Below are positions 9,143-18,646 of a stretch of DNA of 64,000 nt, piece by piece. The notes beneath the pieces are model-generated. The model ran no database searches. It was not told the DNA's origin and saw only the letters and a program-made list of their open reading frames with translations. Numbering within the stretch: the stretch's first letter is position 1; each line of letters begins with the position of its first letter. Source of the stretch: Zygnema cylindricum (taxonomy: Eukaryota; Streptophyta; Zygnematophyceae; Zygnematales; Zygnemataceae); assembly GCA_037447655.1 (NCBI GenBank), contig JBBHKE010000822.1, forward strand, positions 314,272 to 378,271, read 5' to 3'. A program made the translations under genes and the position numbers.

Positions 9143-12100
9143 TATAGATGCATCCCCATAACTGATATCACTCCTAGTGGTGATATCAGTGTGCTCCCCT
9201 CCTAAATGCAACCATAATTCTCTGGTTCCCACCAAATATCTCATGACTCTTTTGGCTGCCTCCCAGTCTCTCTTCCTAGGATCATTAAGACTCCTACTAA
9301 GTACTCCAACTGTTGCCGCTATATCCAGCCTGGTACAGTTCATAAAATAGATTAAACTTCCTACAACCTGTCTATAAGGGATAGACTTCATGAACTCTCT
9401 CTCCTCTGGACTTATCTTATCGTCAAAGATAATCACTCCTCCTTCTACACTCCCATCACTTACTTTTTTCAAGTCCATGGGAGTGGTACAACTGTTAGCA
9501 TTTTCCATCTGGAATTTCTCAAGCATATTACCTATTGCTTCTCTCTGAGTAAGTCTTATAATCTTCTTCCCCCTATCTCTCCCCATTTGGATCCCCAAAA
9601 TATATTTTGCCTCCCCTAAATCCTTCATATCAAATCTGCCCCTAAGATCTTTTTTTAGCCTATTCATCTTCTCCAAAGACTTACTCAACATAAGTAGATC
9701 ATCCACATAAATTGCAATAAAAATGACACCATTCTCATCTTCAAACATATAGATAGAATGGTCAAAGCTGATACGGATAAATCCCAGATCGGTGAGAAAC
9801 TCATCTAGTTTCTTATTCCACTTTTGGGGAGCCTGCTTAAGTCCATATAAGGACTTTATGAGCCTGCAGACTTTGCTCTTTTCTCTTTCTTCCATGAACC
9901 CCTCGGGTTGCCTCATGAAAATTTCTTCCTCTAACTCACCATTAAGAAAAGCAGTCTTAATGTCCATCTGGTGTATTGCCATGTCTTCCGCTACTGCCAG
10001 ACTGAAGAGAATCCTTACTGATGGGAACCGAACAACTGGAGCAAAGGTCTCCTCATAGTCAATCCCCTCTTTTTGGGTGAACCCCTTCGCTACCAATCGA
10101 GCCTTATATCTCTCAATGGTATTATCTGGGTTCAGTTTTAGTTTAAATACCCATTTACACCGAATAGGTTTTCTGTTTGGAGGACAATCCGCTAGTTCCC
10201 AAGTATTTGCTTCTATGATAGAAGCCATCTCATCATTTATGGCTCTAATTCATCTTTCTTTCTCTGGACTATTCACTGCCTCCGAATAAGACTGAGGCTC
10301 ATCTGGGTGAGATAGCTTAGTTACCTTATGAGCGACTTGTTTTTCTTGTATCCTTTTGCTGCTCCTCCTTCCTCCCTCAAACTCGAAGCTGGAATGGATG
10401 GAAGTCTTGGGTTTCTTCTTCCTGTCTCATCGGATCCCCTCTTCATGGAGGTCGGTTCTGGTCCCGCTTCTTGTATCTCCTCGAGGTTCATAGGAGTATG
10501 TGAGGTTTCCGGTGAGTCTTCTGTATCTCAGATCTCCCGTGAATCTGCAATCACGGTTTCACTCATGTCCCTTTCGGAACGACCGAGTTCTCCTCACTTT
10601 CGGACTCGAATCTGATTTTTATCTTCTTTGTATATTTGAAGGGATCAAATAACTTTCTTTCATCCATGACAACTAGGTGTTTGACCATGATGATATCGTT
10701 CTTTGCTAAGTCATAGACTCTATACCCCTTAACATCCTCATCATATCCCACAAAGTATCCATGTTTTCCCTTAGCATCTAGTTTCTAATTTTTCCTATAC
10801 GTGTCAAGACTGTAAACTTGGTTACCGAACACTTTAAGGTGTGAAATATCTAGTTTCCTTCCAACACATCTCTCATAAGGTGTCATTCCCTTTACAGCTG
10901 AGGTAAGGACTCAATTCTTAATGTAGTTGTCATAGTTCATTGCCTCTGCCCATAGTCTCTTTTCTATTTTCTTGTCGGCCAACATACTGCATGCACTATC
11001 TCCTAATGTTCGATTCAACCTCTCAGCTACCCCATTTTGTTCCCGGTTATATGGTACAGTTTTCTGGTGTTGTACTCCCTCATCTCTTAGATATTCCTCC
11101 AACTGGTTAGAGGTATATTCCCCCCCATTATCACTCCTTATCCTTTTACTGGGGGTTTCATGCAACTTCTCACTCCATGCTTTACATTCTTTGAAGTAAG
11201 TTGATGCTTCAAACTTTGTTTCTAGAAAGTATACTCTTGAGTATCTAAACCAATCATCGGTTATTGTCATCATAAACCTTTTTCCTCTAACCGAAGGTAC
11301 TTTTGCAGATCCCCAAAAATCTGTGTGGACCAAATCTAATACTTTTTCACCACTATATGTGGCGGCTTTGGGAAAGGGAAGTCTGTGAGCCATAACTTAA
11401 GCACAGCCACTACAATCATCCATCATTTTTTTATCCCCAAACTGAATGCCTTCTACAACCCCAAGCTTTTTCATTTCCCTCAACCTATCAAAATGTACAT
11501 GCCCCAACCGCTTATGCCAAATCATCAACTTAGCAACACCAACATAGTAAGCATTCTTGTTTTCATTATTCAGGTTAAGCCTAAACATTCCTTAGCTACC
11601 CTTATCTGCCGTGAAGTAAACTTCATCCCCATACTTAGCTGTAAAGACTCCCTTTCTACTGAAGGTATCAAACTCTTTGTCATCTAACACAGACGTAGAG
11701 ACAAGATTTTTACTCAGCTAAAGAATGTAGAGTACATTTGAGAATGTAAGTATATAAGTCTTACCCTCCACTAAGACTTTCAAATCTACTGATCCCACTA
11801 GATATGTAGTAAAACCACTCTCCTATCCCCATATTATATCTCTACATTAGGGACATTTCTTAGCTCAGTGAAGAGTTCCTTATCACCACACATATGCATG
11901 GATGCACCTGAGTCGATGATCCATCCTTCCTATGGAGCCTCTCGAATTGCTCCAAGGGCACATTTTTGTCTACGAGGGATCTCTTTCTCCTCTAGATTCT
12001 CGTCAACAAGAAGCTCCCCATCCTCCTCTGAAGACTCATCCTCGGTTTCTCCTGTCACTTTTGTAAGCACAAGTGCCTTTTTCTTCCCTCCGGAAGAACC

Positions 12101-12200
12101 CCCTCTACGGTTCTCTTGGAGCTTCAGTTCCTACAGCTTGATACAATCTGGGATGAAGTGTCCCGACTTTTTGCAAAAATGACAAATACCCTTTGGGGGC
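9143..12200 (-). pseudogene. pol: E3 copia gag(zinc knuckle)-pol remnant
   Basis: Minus-strand copia polyprotein from the gag knuckle (about 12150-12200, CHFCKK type) through protease, integrase and RT to the start of RNase H. The RNase H reading ends at S-Y-G-D-A-S-I, exactly where the E1 LTR begins. Integrase catalytic features are visible in 10911-11393 (HTDFWGS, RSDNGGEY, REQNGVAERLNRT). A long open RT segment spans 9143-10228, with IYVDD near 9700. Integrase and RT lie in different frames, so there is at least one frameshift between 10228 and 10563. The protease part (11590-12000) is scrambled by several small changes. The right edge is cut by the E4 LTR at 12201. It is the oldest layer of the left nest and not functional. 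Confidence 0.88.
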
Positions 12201-13384
12201 CAAAACTCTTAGACCTCCATTGGCCCTCAGAGTAAGCAGATCCAAAAAAAAGCTTATCTAGATAGTGCCAACTCCAAGTTGATATAAACCCAAATGAATG
12301 ACCTATTGACAATCAAAACCCAAATATAGATTCACCCCTGTGAAATATCACTTTCTGTGTGGTCAGTTCCACCACAGAATGCAAAGTTAGAATATGAGAT
12401 TTGGACACATTCACCCACTTTGACTTTCCCTTAGAAATATCGCCACCTTGGCAGACAAAAACTCTAACCGACTACACCCTTGTGTAGCCTGGACTCCCTT
12501 GAGTCCGCAGCAAAAAGAATCACTGAAAATGGTCAAGTAAATTGATAGTTATGGCTGGCCAAAGTTTGCCATTTATACAAGGTGCTCTTTGGGAGAGGCA
12601 GCTACTTACCCAAAATTTTCTAAGTCCTATTCCCTCTCTAAAACTCTATCTACTGAAGTACGGCACCAATCAAATTACTGTGTCGTACAGAAAAGTACAG
12701 GTGCCAGTGTACTTTCTGTACGGCCATTGTACAACATGGCCAAATTGCCGATACGTGTCATAGACGGATTCGTTCCCGCAATCTCCGGAGTCGCCGCAAT
12801 CCAACATTGTCGCGCCACGTGTCACATGAAGTGGCGATGGCTGAAAAACGCCAAAAGTACATGTTCCGTGATCGCGGCACCTATCGCTGTCGTCCGATCA
12901 AAAACCAGCTATAATCTTAGCCGCTGAAATTGGACGCGCGGTATTTGTTTCGCTATCGAAACAAATGCGCGGTACCCGTTTCGTACCGGTACTATACTCC
13001 GTACTATATTAAAACGGTATCTATGTACTAAGAATCTATTTCTCGTTAAACGATTTAGTCTACGCGTAACAATTTATATTGTAATCAAACCTAAAGTAAT
13101 GTAACACTAGTTCTAGGTTTAACGGTTAAAGGTAACGGCTACGCCAACTTGTCGGACGGCAGGTTCCAGGTTCAATACATGGGTCCGTCAAGTTTATTTT
13201 GTTAAATCTACCTAATTCACTTCCTGTCTTCTCTAGAGAGTTTAGGTAGCCATGGCTCTAGCTCCCTTTCCAACCTTCGGTGACTACATCAAGTGTGGGG
13301 GCTTGGAGAAGGGGAGTTAGAGGCAGACCGCCTCAACTTTTTTTCTATCCTAATACAGACCTAGAAAATACTCAAATATCAACA
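12201..13384 (-). repeat. E4 3' LTR (C-type)
   Basis: 1184 bp, ending CAAATATCAACA at the internal side, followed by the polypurine tract. It carries a TATA-like TTGTATAAATGG on the element strand near 12570, the T-arm-like segment at 13161-13182 (the most diverged copy) and the U3 hairpin at 13254-13322. Confidence 0.88.
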
Positions 13385-13397
13385 CTCCCCTTATTTT
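13385..13397 (-). promoter_or_regulatory. E4 polypurine tract
   Basis: AAAATAAGGGGAG on the element strand, between the ORF stop codon and the 3' LTR. It is identical to that of E2. Confidence 0.85.
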
Positions 13398-15311
13398 CTA
13401 GTCTATTTTTCTTTCAACTTCCACAAACAAGCAAACAAACACCCCCTCCCCTTTTTCCTTTTTTTTTTTTTTTTTTCTTTTTCCTTTTACTTTCATTAAA
13501 CTTAAATATTTAACACAGTGCATTAAATGAACTGAAATAAAAATTGCATCACACATTTTATTTAACATCCCACTTTTCATAAATCCGAGCAAAGATTTTA
13601 TCCACTTCATCACTCTTTCATCCACACACAAACCGATTTCCCTCTTGCGATCGAAACAGCCAGCCCCATCTCCAATCTGCAACATACACGCAGATGCTAA
13701 CCCTTTTACAGGCACGCCTTCATAAATACCATCACTCCCTTTAGCGATGTCAAACCCATTACCCGCAAAAATTGAACTTTCCTCACTCTCTCCCATGGAT
13801 TTCTTTCCACTCTCTCTTTCTAAATTTATTCCAAATAAGTATTTCTCCTCCCCTAAACCTTTCATTAAATATTCCTCTTCTCCCTTATCTTTAAAAACCC
13901 CTTCTAGTTTCACTTCTCCCCTTTCCTCGGAATCCGTTGAGGTCTCCCTTTCCGACCAGTTTTCTAATTCCAAAATACCTATAAAATTATCCTCATTAAT
14001 TTTATCTTTCCCGTTTTCACTTATGGATCCTAGATCTGACTTTCTCATTTCTAAGTCATACACTTTACACTCCTCGTCATCCTCAAGTACCTCCTCTCTT
14101 TTTACTTCCCTTATACCTCTAAAAGCACACTGTTGCCTTCGAGCAATTTCTGTGTACTTTTCTCTCTTCCCCATTCTACCGATGTGAAGAAGCTCCAATT
14201 TTTCTTCATCCTCTTTCTCCTCTTCCTCTTCGTCCTCCTCATCCACATTCCAACTTCTAAGTTTTTCCAAACAAGGGCATTCCTCCATATAATGACTCGG
14301 TTCCCTACAAAAGAAGCAAACCCCTTTTTTCAAAGCTCCCGTGTCTTTTCCTCTCCCTCTTTTTCCACCAAAGTTTCGATAAGGTTTACCTTTGTCTTTC
14401 TTCCTCTCATCACGCTTCCGCTCGTCACCACCGTTCCTGTCATCACGCTTCCGCTCGTCACCGCCGTTCCTCTCATCACGCTTCCGCCAATCACCACCAG
14501 CTAAAAATGCATTGACCCTGTCCCTTCCCCTATAAAGCTCCAAAGTGCTTTCCCTTACAAGAATTATCCCCATGGTAAAGCTCCAAGTCCATGAGGAGCC
14601 ATCCATTGCATGTATACGACAAATGATGTTTTCGTACTCATTTGGGAGTTTCATAAGTAGTGTATTAATGTTACTCTCCTCAGATTCTACATATCCCGCA
14701 CTAGCTAGCTCAACATATAACGCAGCAATATCATTGCAAAACTCTATCATGCTACCGCCTTTATAAACGTAGGCCTCTATTTCCTGTTTTACTAATTGTT
14801 GCCTCTGAATAGTCTCACTCTTATAAATCTGAATTAGTGCTTCCCATATCTTTGAAGACTTGGTTAGACTTAAAAGAGTGATAGCTATCGACTTAGACAC
14901 ATATCTAAGTATGAGATGTTTTGCTATAGTGTTTTTGTATTCCCATATTTTTCTGTCATTTTCTTCAGTTTTAATCCCTACATGTGGTACCATAGCTGAG
15001 AGCCTAGCTCCCCTCACCATAGGTGTCCCTTTTTCCTTCTCCCCTATTTCCCCATCCACGGAAAGATTTTTCCCTTCACCTTCCATTGCATCTGAACTCC
15101 GGTTGATATTCGGGGCAGCCTCAGATGAATCTCCATAGTAAGCTCTTCCAAAGCCAGGTGGCGGACATCTCACTTGTCCCGCAACAATTCCCCATAAGTG
15201 CTTCTCGAAAAGCAATCCCTCCATTGTAAACGCCCAATAAGTGAAGCCTGTTCCATCAAACATAGGCACCCTAGATGGTGGGCCCATAACCTGAAACTCT
15301 GAGACCTCCAT
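13398..15311 (-). CDS. gag: E4 intact Gag-like ORF fused in frame to collapsed pol remnants
   Basis: 637 codons, uninterrupted, from ATG 15311 inside the 5' LTR to TAG at 13398-13400, one base before the polypurine tract. Residues 1-270 are copia Gag. About 275-310 is an Arg/Asp/Glu-rich part with a 36-base tandem repeat (GGDERKRD units). A CCHC knuckle (CFFCREPSHYMEEC) follows at about residue 335. After an acidic run and an R-R-Q-Q-C-A-F-R-G segment like that before the protease in E2, the protease itself is missing. Short blocks then resemble the integrase tail (ECKVYDLEMRKSDL), RT (GLGEEKYLFGINLERES) and RNase H (QIGDGAGCF, WIKSLLGFMKSGM), in the normal order. A Lys run lies near the C-terminus. 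Catalytic motifs are gone. It may act as a Gag for particles powered by other elements; that role is inferred. Confidence 0.85.
   Translation of the reverse strand: MEVSEFQVMGPPSRVPMFDGTGFTYWAFTMEGLLFEKHLWGIVAGQVRCPPPGFGRAYYGDSSEAAPNINRSSDAMEGEGKNLSVDGEIGEKEKGTPMVRGARLSAMVPHVGIKTEENDRKIWEYKNTIAKHLILRYVSKSIAITLLSLTKSSKIWEALIQIYKSETIQRQQLVKQEIEAYVYKGGSMIEFCNDIAALYVELASAGYVESEESNINTLLMKLPNEYENIICRIHAMDGSSWTWSFTMGIILVRESTLELYRGRDRVNAFLAGGDWRKRDERNGGDERKRDDRNGGDERKRDERKKDKGKPYRNFGGKRGRGKDTGALKKGVCFFCREPSHYMEECPCLEKLRSWNVDEEDEEEEEKEDEEKLELLHIGRMGKREKYTEIARRQQCAFRGIREVKREEVLEDDEECKVYDLEMRKSDLGSISENGKDKINEDNFIGILELENWSERETSTDSEERGEVKLEGVFKDKGEEEYLMKGLGEEKYLFGINLERESGKKSMGESEESSIFAGNGFDIAKGSDGIYEGVPVKGLASACMLQIGDGAGCFDRKREIGLCVDERVMKWIKSLLGFMKSGMLNKMCDAIFISVHLMHCVKYLSLMKVKGKRKKKKKKEKGEGVFVCLFVEVERKID
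15277..15291 (-). promoter_or_regulatory. E4 primer-binding site
   Basis: Element strand GGTTATGGGCCCACC, perfect in 15 bases. The next base also matches (CCACCA), giving 16 bases of complementarity to the remembered initiator tRNA-Met. It abuts the LTR and is part of the gag frame. Confidence 0.85.
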
Positions 15312-15480
15312 TGGCCCTCAGAGTAACAGATCCAAAAAGAAGCTTATCTAGATAGTGCCAACTCCAAGTTGATATAATCCCAAATGACTGACCCCTTGAC
15401 AATCACAACCCAAATATAGATTCACCCCTGTGAAATAACACTTTCTGTGTGGTCAGTTCCACCACAGAATGCAAAGTTAG
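15292..15480 (-). repeat. E4 5' LTR, truncated
   Basis: The first 189 bp match the 3' LTR at 12201-12390 and stop after GCAAAGTTAG. In the 3' LTR the sequence continues AATATGAG, but here it changes to unrelated DNA. The gag start codon is retained. The cause of the truncation is not visible. Confidence 0.85.
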
Positions 15481-16295
15481 ATGAAGATTAGAGCCGTTTC
15501 CTCCTCTTGTAGAAGGTGCTGCTCTTAGAGGTGTGGATCCCCATCCCATTGAAAAAGTGCATACCCATAAAACTATGGTTGGAGGAAAGGTGTTCCCCTC
15601 CGATGTGGCCCTTGGCCCCTTGACCGTGGAGCGTGTCCGCGTTTGACGACATGTCCGGCCAGGTGGGATCTGTAGATTTGGTAGAGTACCACGGGAGGAC
15701 AAAAAAGTAGGAGAAGAGGAAGGCCCTCTTTGGGATACGGTGTTGTTCCTCGAGCAGTTCGTCCAGATATTGGGGAAAGTGGAGATTTTGAGCTAGAAGA
15801 AGGTGAAGGTCGGTGAGGAGAATATGCGGGAATAATGGTAGGGGTGGAAGCGATAGGTGGACTGGGCAACGACCTGGGGAGTGAGGTAGTCATGTCCTTC
15901 ACCTCACAGGTTGGTCCCGAGGACTAGGAGGAAGGAGGTGGAGGAGGAGAAGAGGGAAGAGCTAGGAAACATGGGGAGTTGGTGAAGGAGGGGTTAATAG
16001 TCTCAAGGGGATGTGAATTCTCTCGTCTGGTCGTAACTCCACCAAGGCTTTCACAGCAGAAGAGACTTCCACAGAGACAAAAATAGGCTCTTCGCGAGGA
16101 GCAGCAGCGAAATCAAGAGGTAATTTTGCACCCAAACACTTCATATTAGGTTTTGTGATTCCCCCCTCTTTCTATTGAAGAGGAGGCTCTCGACCTGTCT
16201 CTCAGGGAGGAATGTCAGGTGGAGTGCGTGCTGTATAAAAGTATCCCTGAGTTGGCGCTTCAGAATGAGGTCTTATCCCCAGCGAAGAAGGAATC
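15481..16295 (-). pseudogene. Unrecognised coding-like remnant, downstream half
   Basis: Continues the minus-strand remnant at 21872-23043 once E5 and one GAATC copy are removed. Several open stretches overlap in different frames. One Pro/Ser-rich stretch is at 15573-15902, and another open stretch is at 15962-16144. No domain was recognised. GC content is higher than in the neighbouring LTRs. It could be the gag or ORF1 of an unrelated retroelement, or a broken host gene. Confidence 0.35.
16291..16295. other. E5 target-site duplication, left copy (GAATC)
   Basis: GAATC directly precedes the 5' LTR TGTTG and recurs exactly at 21867-21871, after the 3' LTR. Confidence 0.95.
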
Positions 16296-17034
16296 TGTTG
16301 TTTTTAGAAAGCTTTAGTCCTCTTTATGCCTCAGCTGTGAGAGAGAGCTGTTCAGGACTTAAGCTATTTTTGGTTGAGTTCGGTTCAGTACTTACCGAAA
16401 TTAGTGTGACAATGAAGTTGGGAGTTCACGGTTCATTCACACTTGGGACACGTGTCGTCACTTGGGAGAATGCGTGAGTATGTCCTCCGTGGACGTACGG
16501 AAATTCGGCAAGACCACTGGACTTCGTGAAGTCAATTCTACGGTGCCAAATCCTCTAATCGGACCGCTGACAACCGCCGCCAACAAATAGTGACGAGGCG
16601 TGACTAGATCATTATCACTTTACGTTGTCTGAATTTCGGTGTAAATATTTGTGATAGAATGTTAGATGTACGGCTGGAATGCCTCCGTACAGCTTAGTGT
16701 AGTTTCGGTGTATAAAAGTAGGACTTAGTGAATTTGATTTTTAGGAACAAATGATATGAAAACTGTACACTCAATTTTATGTAATTTCATTTCTACATAT
16801 CTCACAGATTTGTCAGCGGAATTAATTGAAATTTCGTGTGTGTGTTTCTTTTGTATGTTATCTACATTGTGGCAAATTGTCAGGACGTTTGGAGCATTTT
16901 TCTGAAAGTTATAGTCTGTCAAAGTTTCTGTTCAGCCATCGGTATTTGTGGAAGCTTCCTCTCTTGATTTGTTCTACGATGACTACTGCTGCATCTTCTT
17001 CATCTTCAGTACCAGCACTTGTCTCAGAACAACA
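16296..17034 (+). repeat. E5 5' LTR
   Basis: 739 bp. TATAAAAG at 16711-16718 is the likely promoter. The gag ATG is at 16979-16981, so the LTR encodes the first 18 full codons of gag. It contains an ACACGTGT G-box core near 16448 and several GTAC motifs (16495, 16670, 16687). No T-arm-like segment was found in this LTR type. Confidence 0.95.
16711..16718 (+). promoter_or_regulatory. E5 TATA box
   Basis: TATAAAAG in the context GGTGTATAAAAGTAGGACTT. The same site occurs at 21542-21549 in the 3' LTR. A diverged equivalent (TATATATAGGACTTAG) is in the E13 LTR at 51062. Transcription probably starts about 30 bases downstream. Confidence 0.7.
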
Positions 17035-18037
17035 GGTCACTGGCCTGCCTTCACGAATTCCGGTCTTTGATGGACGTGAATATCTGTATTGGGCAGATTT
17101 GGTTAAGTCATACTTCAAGCAAGTGAAACTTATTGATGTGTTAAATGGATCATTGGCAGAATCTGATGCCAGTTTTGATCAGAAAAATGACCAGGCTTTG
17201 CATTTAGTAAAGCTTATGATATCAAAAGAATTGCATATGACATATATTAATGTTGCAAAGGCATCAGATTTGTGGGATGCATTGAAATCTTCTTATGTTA
17301 AAGCTAGTGACCAGCATAAGATTATAACTGCTGGTCAAATCTATGAGTATAAGTACACAGGTGGTAGCATGGTGGAATACACTAATCGGTTTCGAATGTT
17401 ACTGTCAGAAAATGCATGTTCTGGGGGGACTTTCTCCCCTTATCATCAGGCCATGATTCTCCTAAAAGGGCTTCCTAATGAATATAAAAGAGCCTCAGAT
17501 GAAATGAAAAAATTGTCTAAACCTCTTTGGAATTTGCAAACAGCTATAGAGTTTATCTTGGCAGAAGAGGCTACTCAGACAGTTTTAGGATTTGGAAAAC
17601 CAACTGTAGAATTTACGGCTCAGTTTCAGAGGGAAAATAGATATCAAGGGAATCAGTTTAATCCTCAGTTTGAGAAATGTGTTTATTGCTATACTGATGG
17701 TCACTCCTTCAGAGCTTGTCCTTTGTATATAAAAGCTCTTGAAACAGGTACCTTTCGGAAAGGATGGAGACACCGCGGACCTCCCATTTCCCAAAAACCT
17801 CCGAATAAAATTGTTGCATTTTCAGCGGAGGATACGGAATTGGAGAAGAAAAAGACCGAGGAAACGACACCTGATGTGGTCAGTTTTCCAAAAACTGATG
17901 ACAAAGAGTTATTTGCTCTCGCCAAACTCGACATGATGGAAGGAGAAAAGGACCTCGGATGGATAATGGATTCTGGCAGCTCTTCACACATGTGTTGGAA
18001 CAAGTCTTGGTTGAAGGAGATGTCTTCATTTCCTTAA
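16979..18037 (+). pseudogene. gag: E5 gag and protease N-part
   Basis: ATG 16979 to TAA 18035-18037, 352 codons. I chose this start because it matches the starts in E13 and because upstream reading in the same frame has no conserved sequence. The first 18 codons (Ser/Ala-rich) lie in the LTR. The V-T-G-L-P-S-R segment then covers the PBS. A copia Gag region follows (about residues 20-200, with Y-W-A-D and the LLSENACSGG stretch). A CCHC knuckle, CVYCYTDGHSFRAC, starts near residue 235. The retropepsin motif WIMDSGSSSHMC is near residue 325. The TAA is premature: the same frame continues after it with normal protease and integrase sequence. Confidence 0.9.
17035..17049 (+). promoter_or_regulatory. 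E5 primer-binding site, diverged
   Basis: GGTCACTGGCCTGCC abuts the LTR CAACA. It is a diverged form of GGTTATGGGCCCACC (five differences in 15), so either it pairs weakly with the initiator tRNA or another primer is used. The gag reading here keeps the V-x-G-x-P-S-R pattern. Confidence 0.55.
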
Positions 18038-18646
18038 TGTCAAATATTTTATGCTTGTGGCTATGCTGTTGAATCAAATGCCAAAGGAAACATATATCTT
18101 GATTGTGTGATAGATGGAAAGGTTGTTAAGAGAACTTTGTATGATGTCTTCTATGTTCCAAAGTTCAAGAAAAATATGTTTTCTACGTCTGTAGCTGAAA
18201 GCAAAGGCTTTGAGGTTCTCCAGAAAAATGGCAAGAAAATAGTGAGCAAGAATGGAAGAGTAGCTCTAGTAGGAACTAGAGGCCCAAACTTTTTGTACCG
18301 CATAGACCTGGCTAATAAAATTGATTTTGCGTACTCCAGTGTCCTATGTGATAATGTTTTGTGGCATAAAAGGCTTGGTCATGTGCACCATGAGAGACTT
18401 ACTAAGATGATAAACCATAATATGATAGAGGGAGTCAAGCTTGGTCAAAAAGAGTCCCATGTTTGTGATGGTTGTGCTCTCGGAAAGCTTCACAAGCTTC
18501 CTCTACCACAAGTTTCTGATCATCGAGCCACAGATCTCCTTGGTATTATTCACTCTGATGTCTTCGGCCCTTCCAAAGTTCCCTCTCTTGGTGGCAGCCG
18601 CTTCTTTGTCACCTTTACAGACGATTACTCCCGATATAGTCGCCTA
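18038..18646 (+). pseudogene. pol: E5 protease end, integrase zinc region and N-part of integrase core
   Basis: Continues the gag frame after the TAA at 18035. It shows Y-D-V-F-Y-V-P-K-F-K-K-N (end of protease). Next comes the integrase HHCC region (WHKRLGHVHHERL, then CDGC), followed by the first catalytic Asp in IHSDVFGPSKVP and the FTDDYSRYS stretch. The frame is lost near 18640-18650, where a small deletion relative to E13 moves pol to another frame. The residues themselves look normal. Confidence 0.88.

Larger units (their letters stand above)
12201..15480 (-). mobile_element. E4, short non-autonomous copia derivative (C-type LTRs)
   Basis: Minus-strand element. The left (3') LTR is complete at 12201-13384. 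The internal region is only 13385-15291 (about 1.9 kb, against about 4.35 kb in E2). The right (5') LTR is kept only as its first 189 bp. PBS and polypurine tract are both present. The internal region is a single ORF joining gag to remnants of integrase, RT and RNase H. The left end has TG mutated to CA. The right LTR ends abruptly at 15480, so no target duplication can be scored. A related copy in the opposite orientation is E8. Confidence 0.88.

Noticed and set aside
13457-13477. Poly-T run as a terminator or poly(A) tail of a LINE/SINE
   Set aside because: It lies inside the E4 ORF and encodes a Lys run on the other strand.
13747-14187. Plus-strand Ser/Pro-rich ORFs opposite the E4 ORF
   Set aside because: They are antisense shadows of the acidic and basic codons of the E4 ORF.
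15481-16295. Host protein-coding gene with Pro/Ser-rich product
   Set aside because: No continuous frame, no recognised domain and a retroelement setting. Kept as an unrecognised remnant only.
16826-16978. Upstream extension of E5 gag from 16826
   Set aside because: It uses a non-ATG start and lies in the LTR leader. The conserved start is ATG 16979.
18441-18645. Start of the 887-codon E5 pol ORF
   Set aside because: The first 65 or so residues are out-of-frame reading of integrase sequence. Real pol begins at the frame change.
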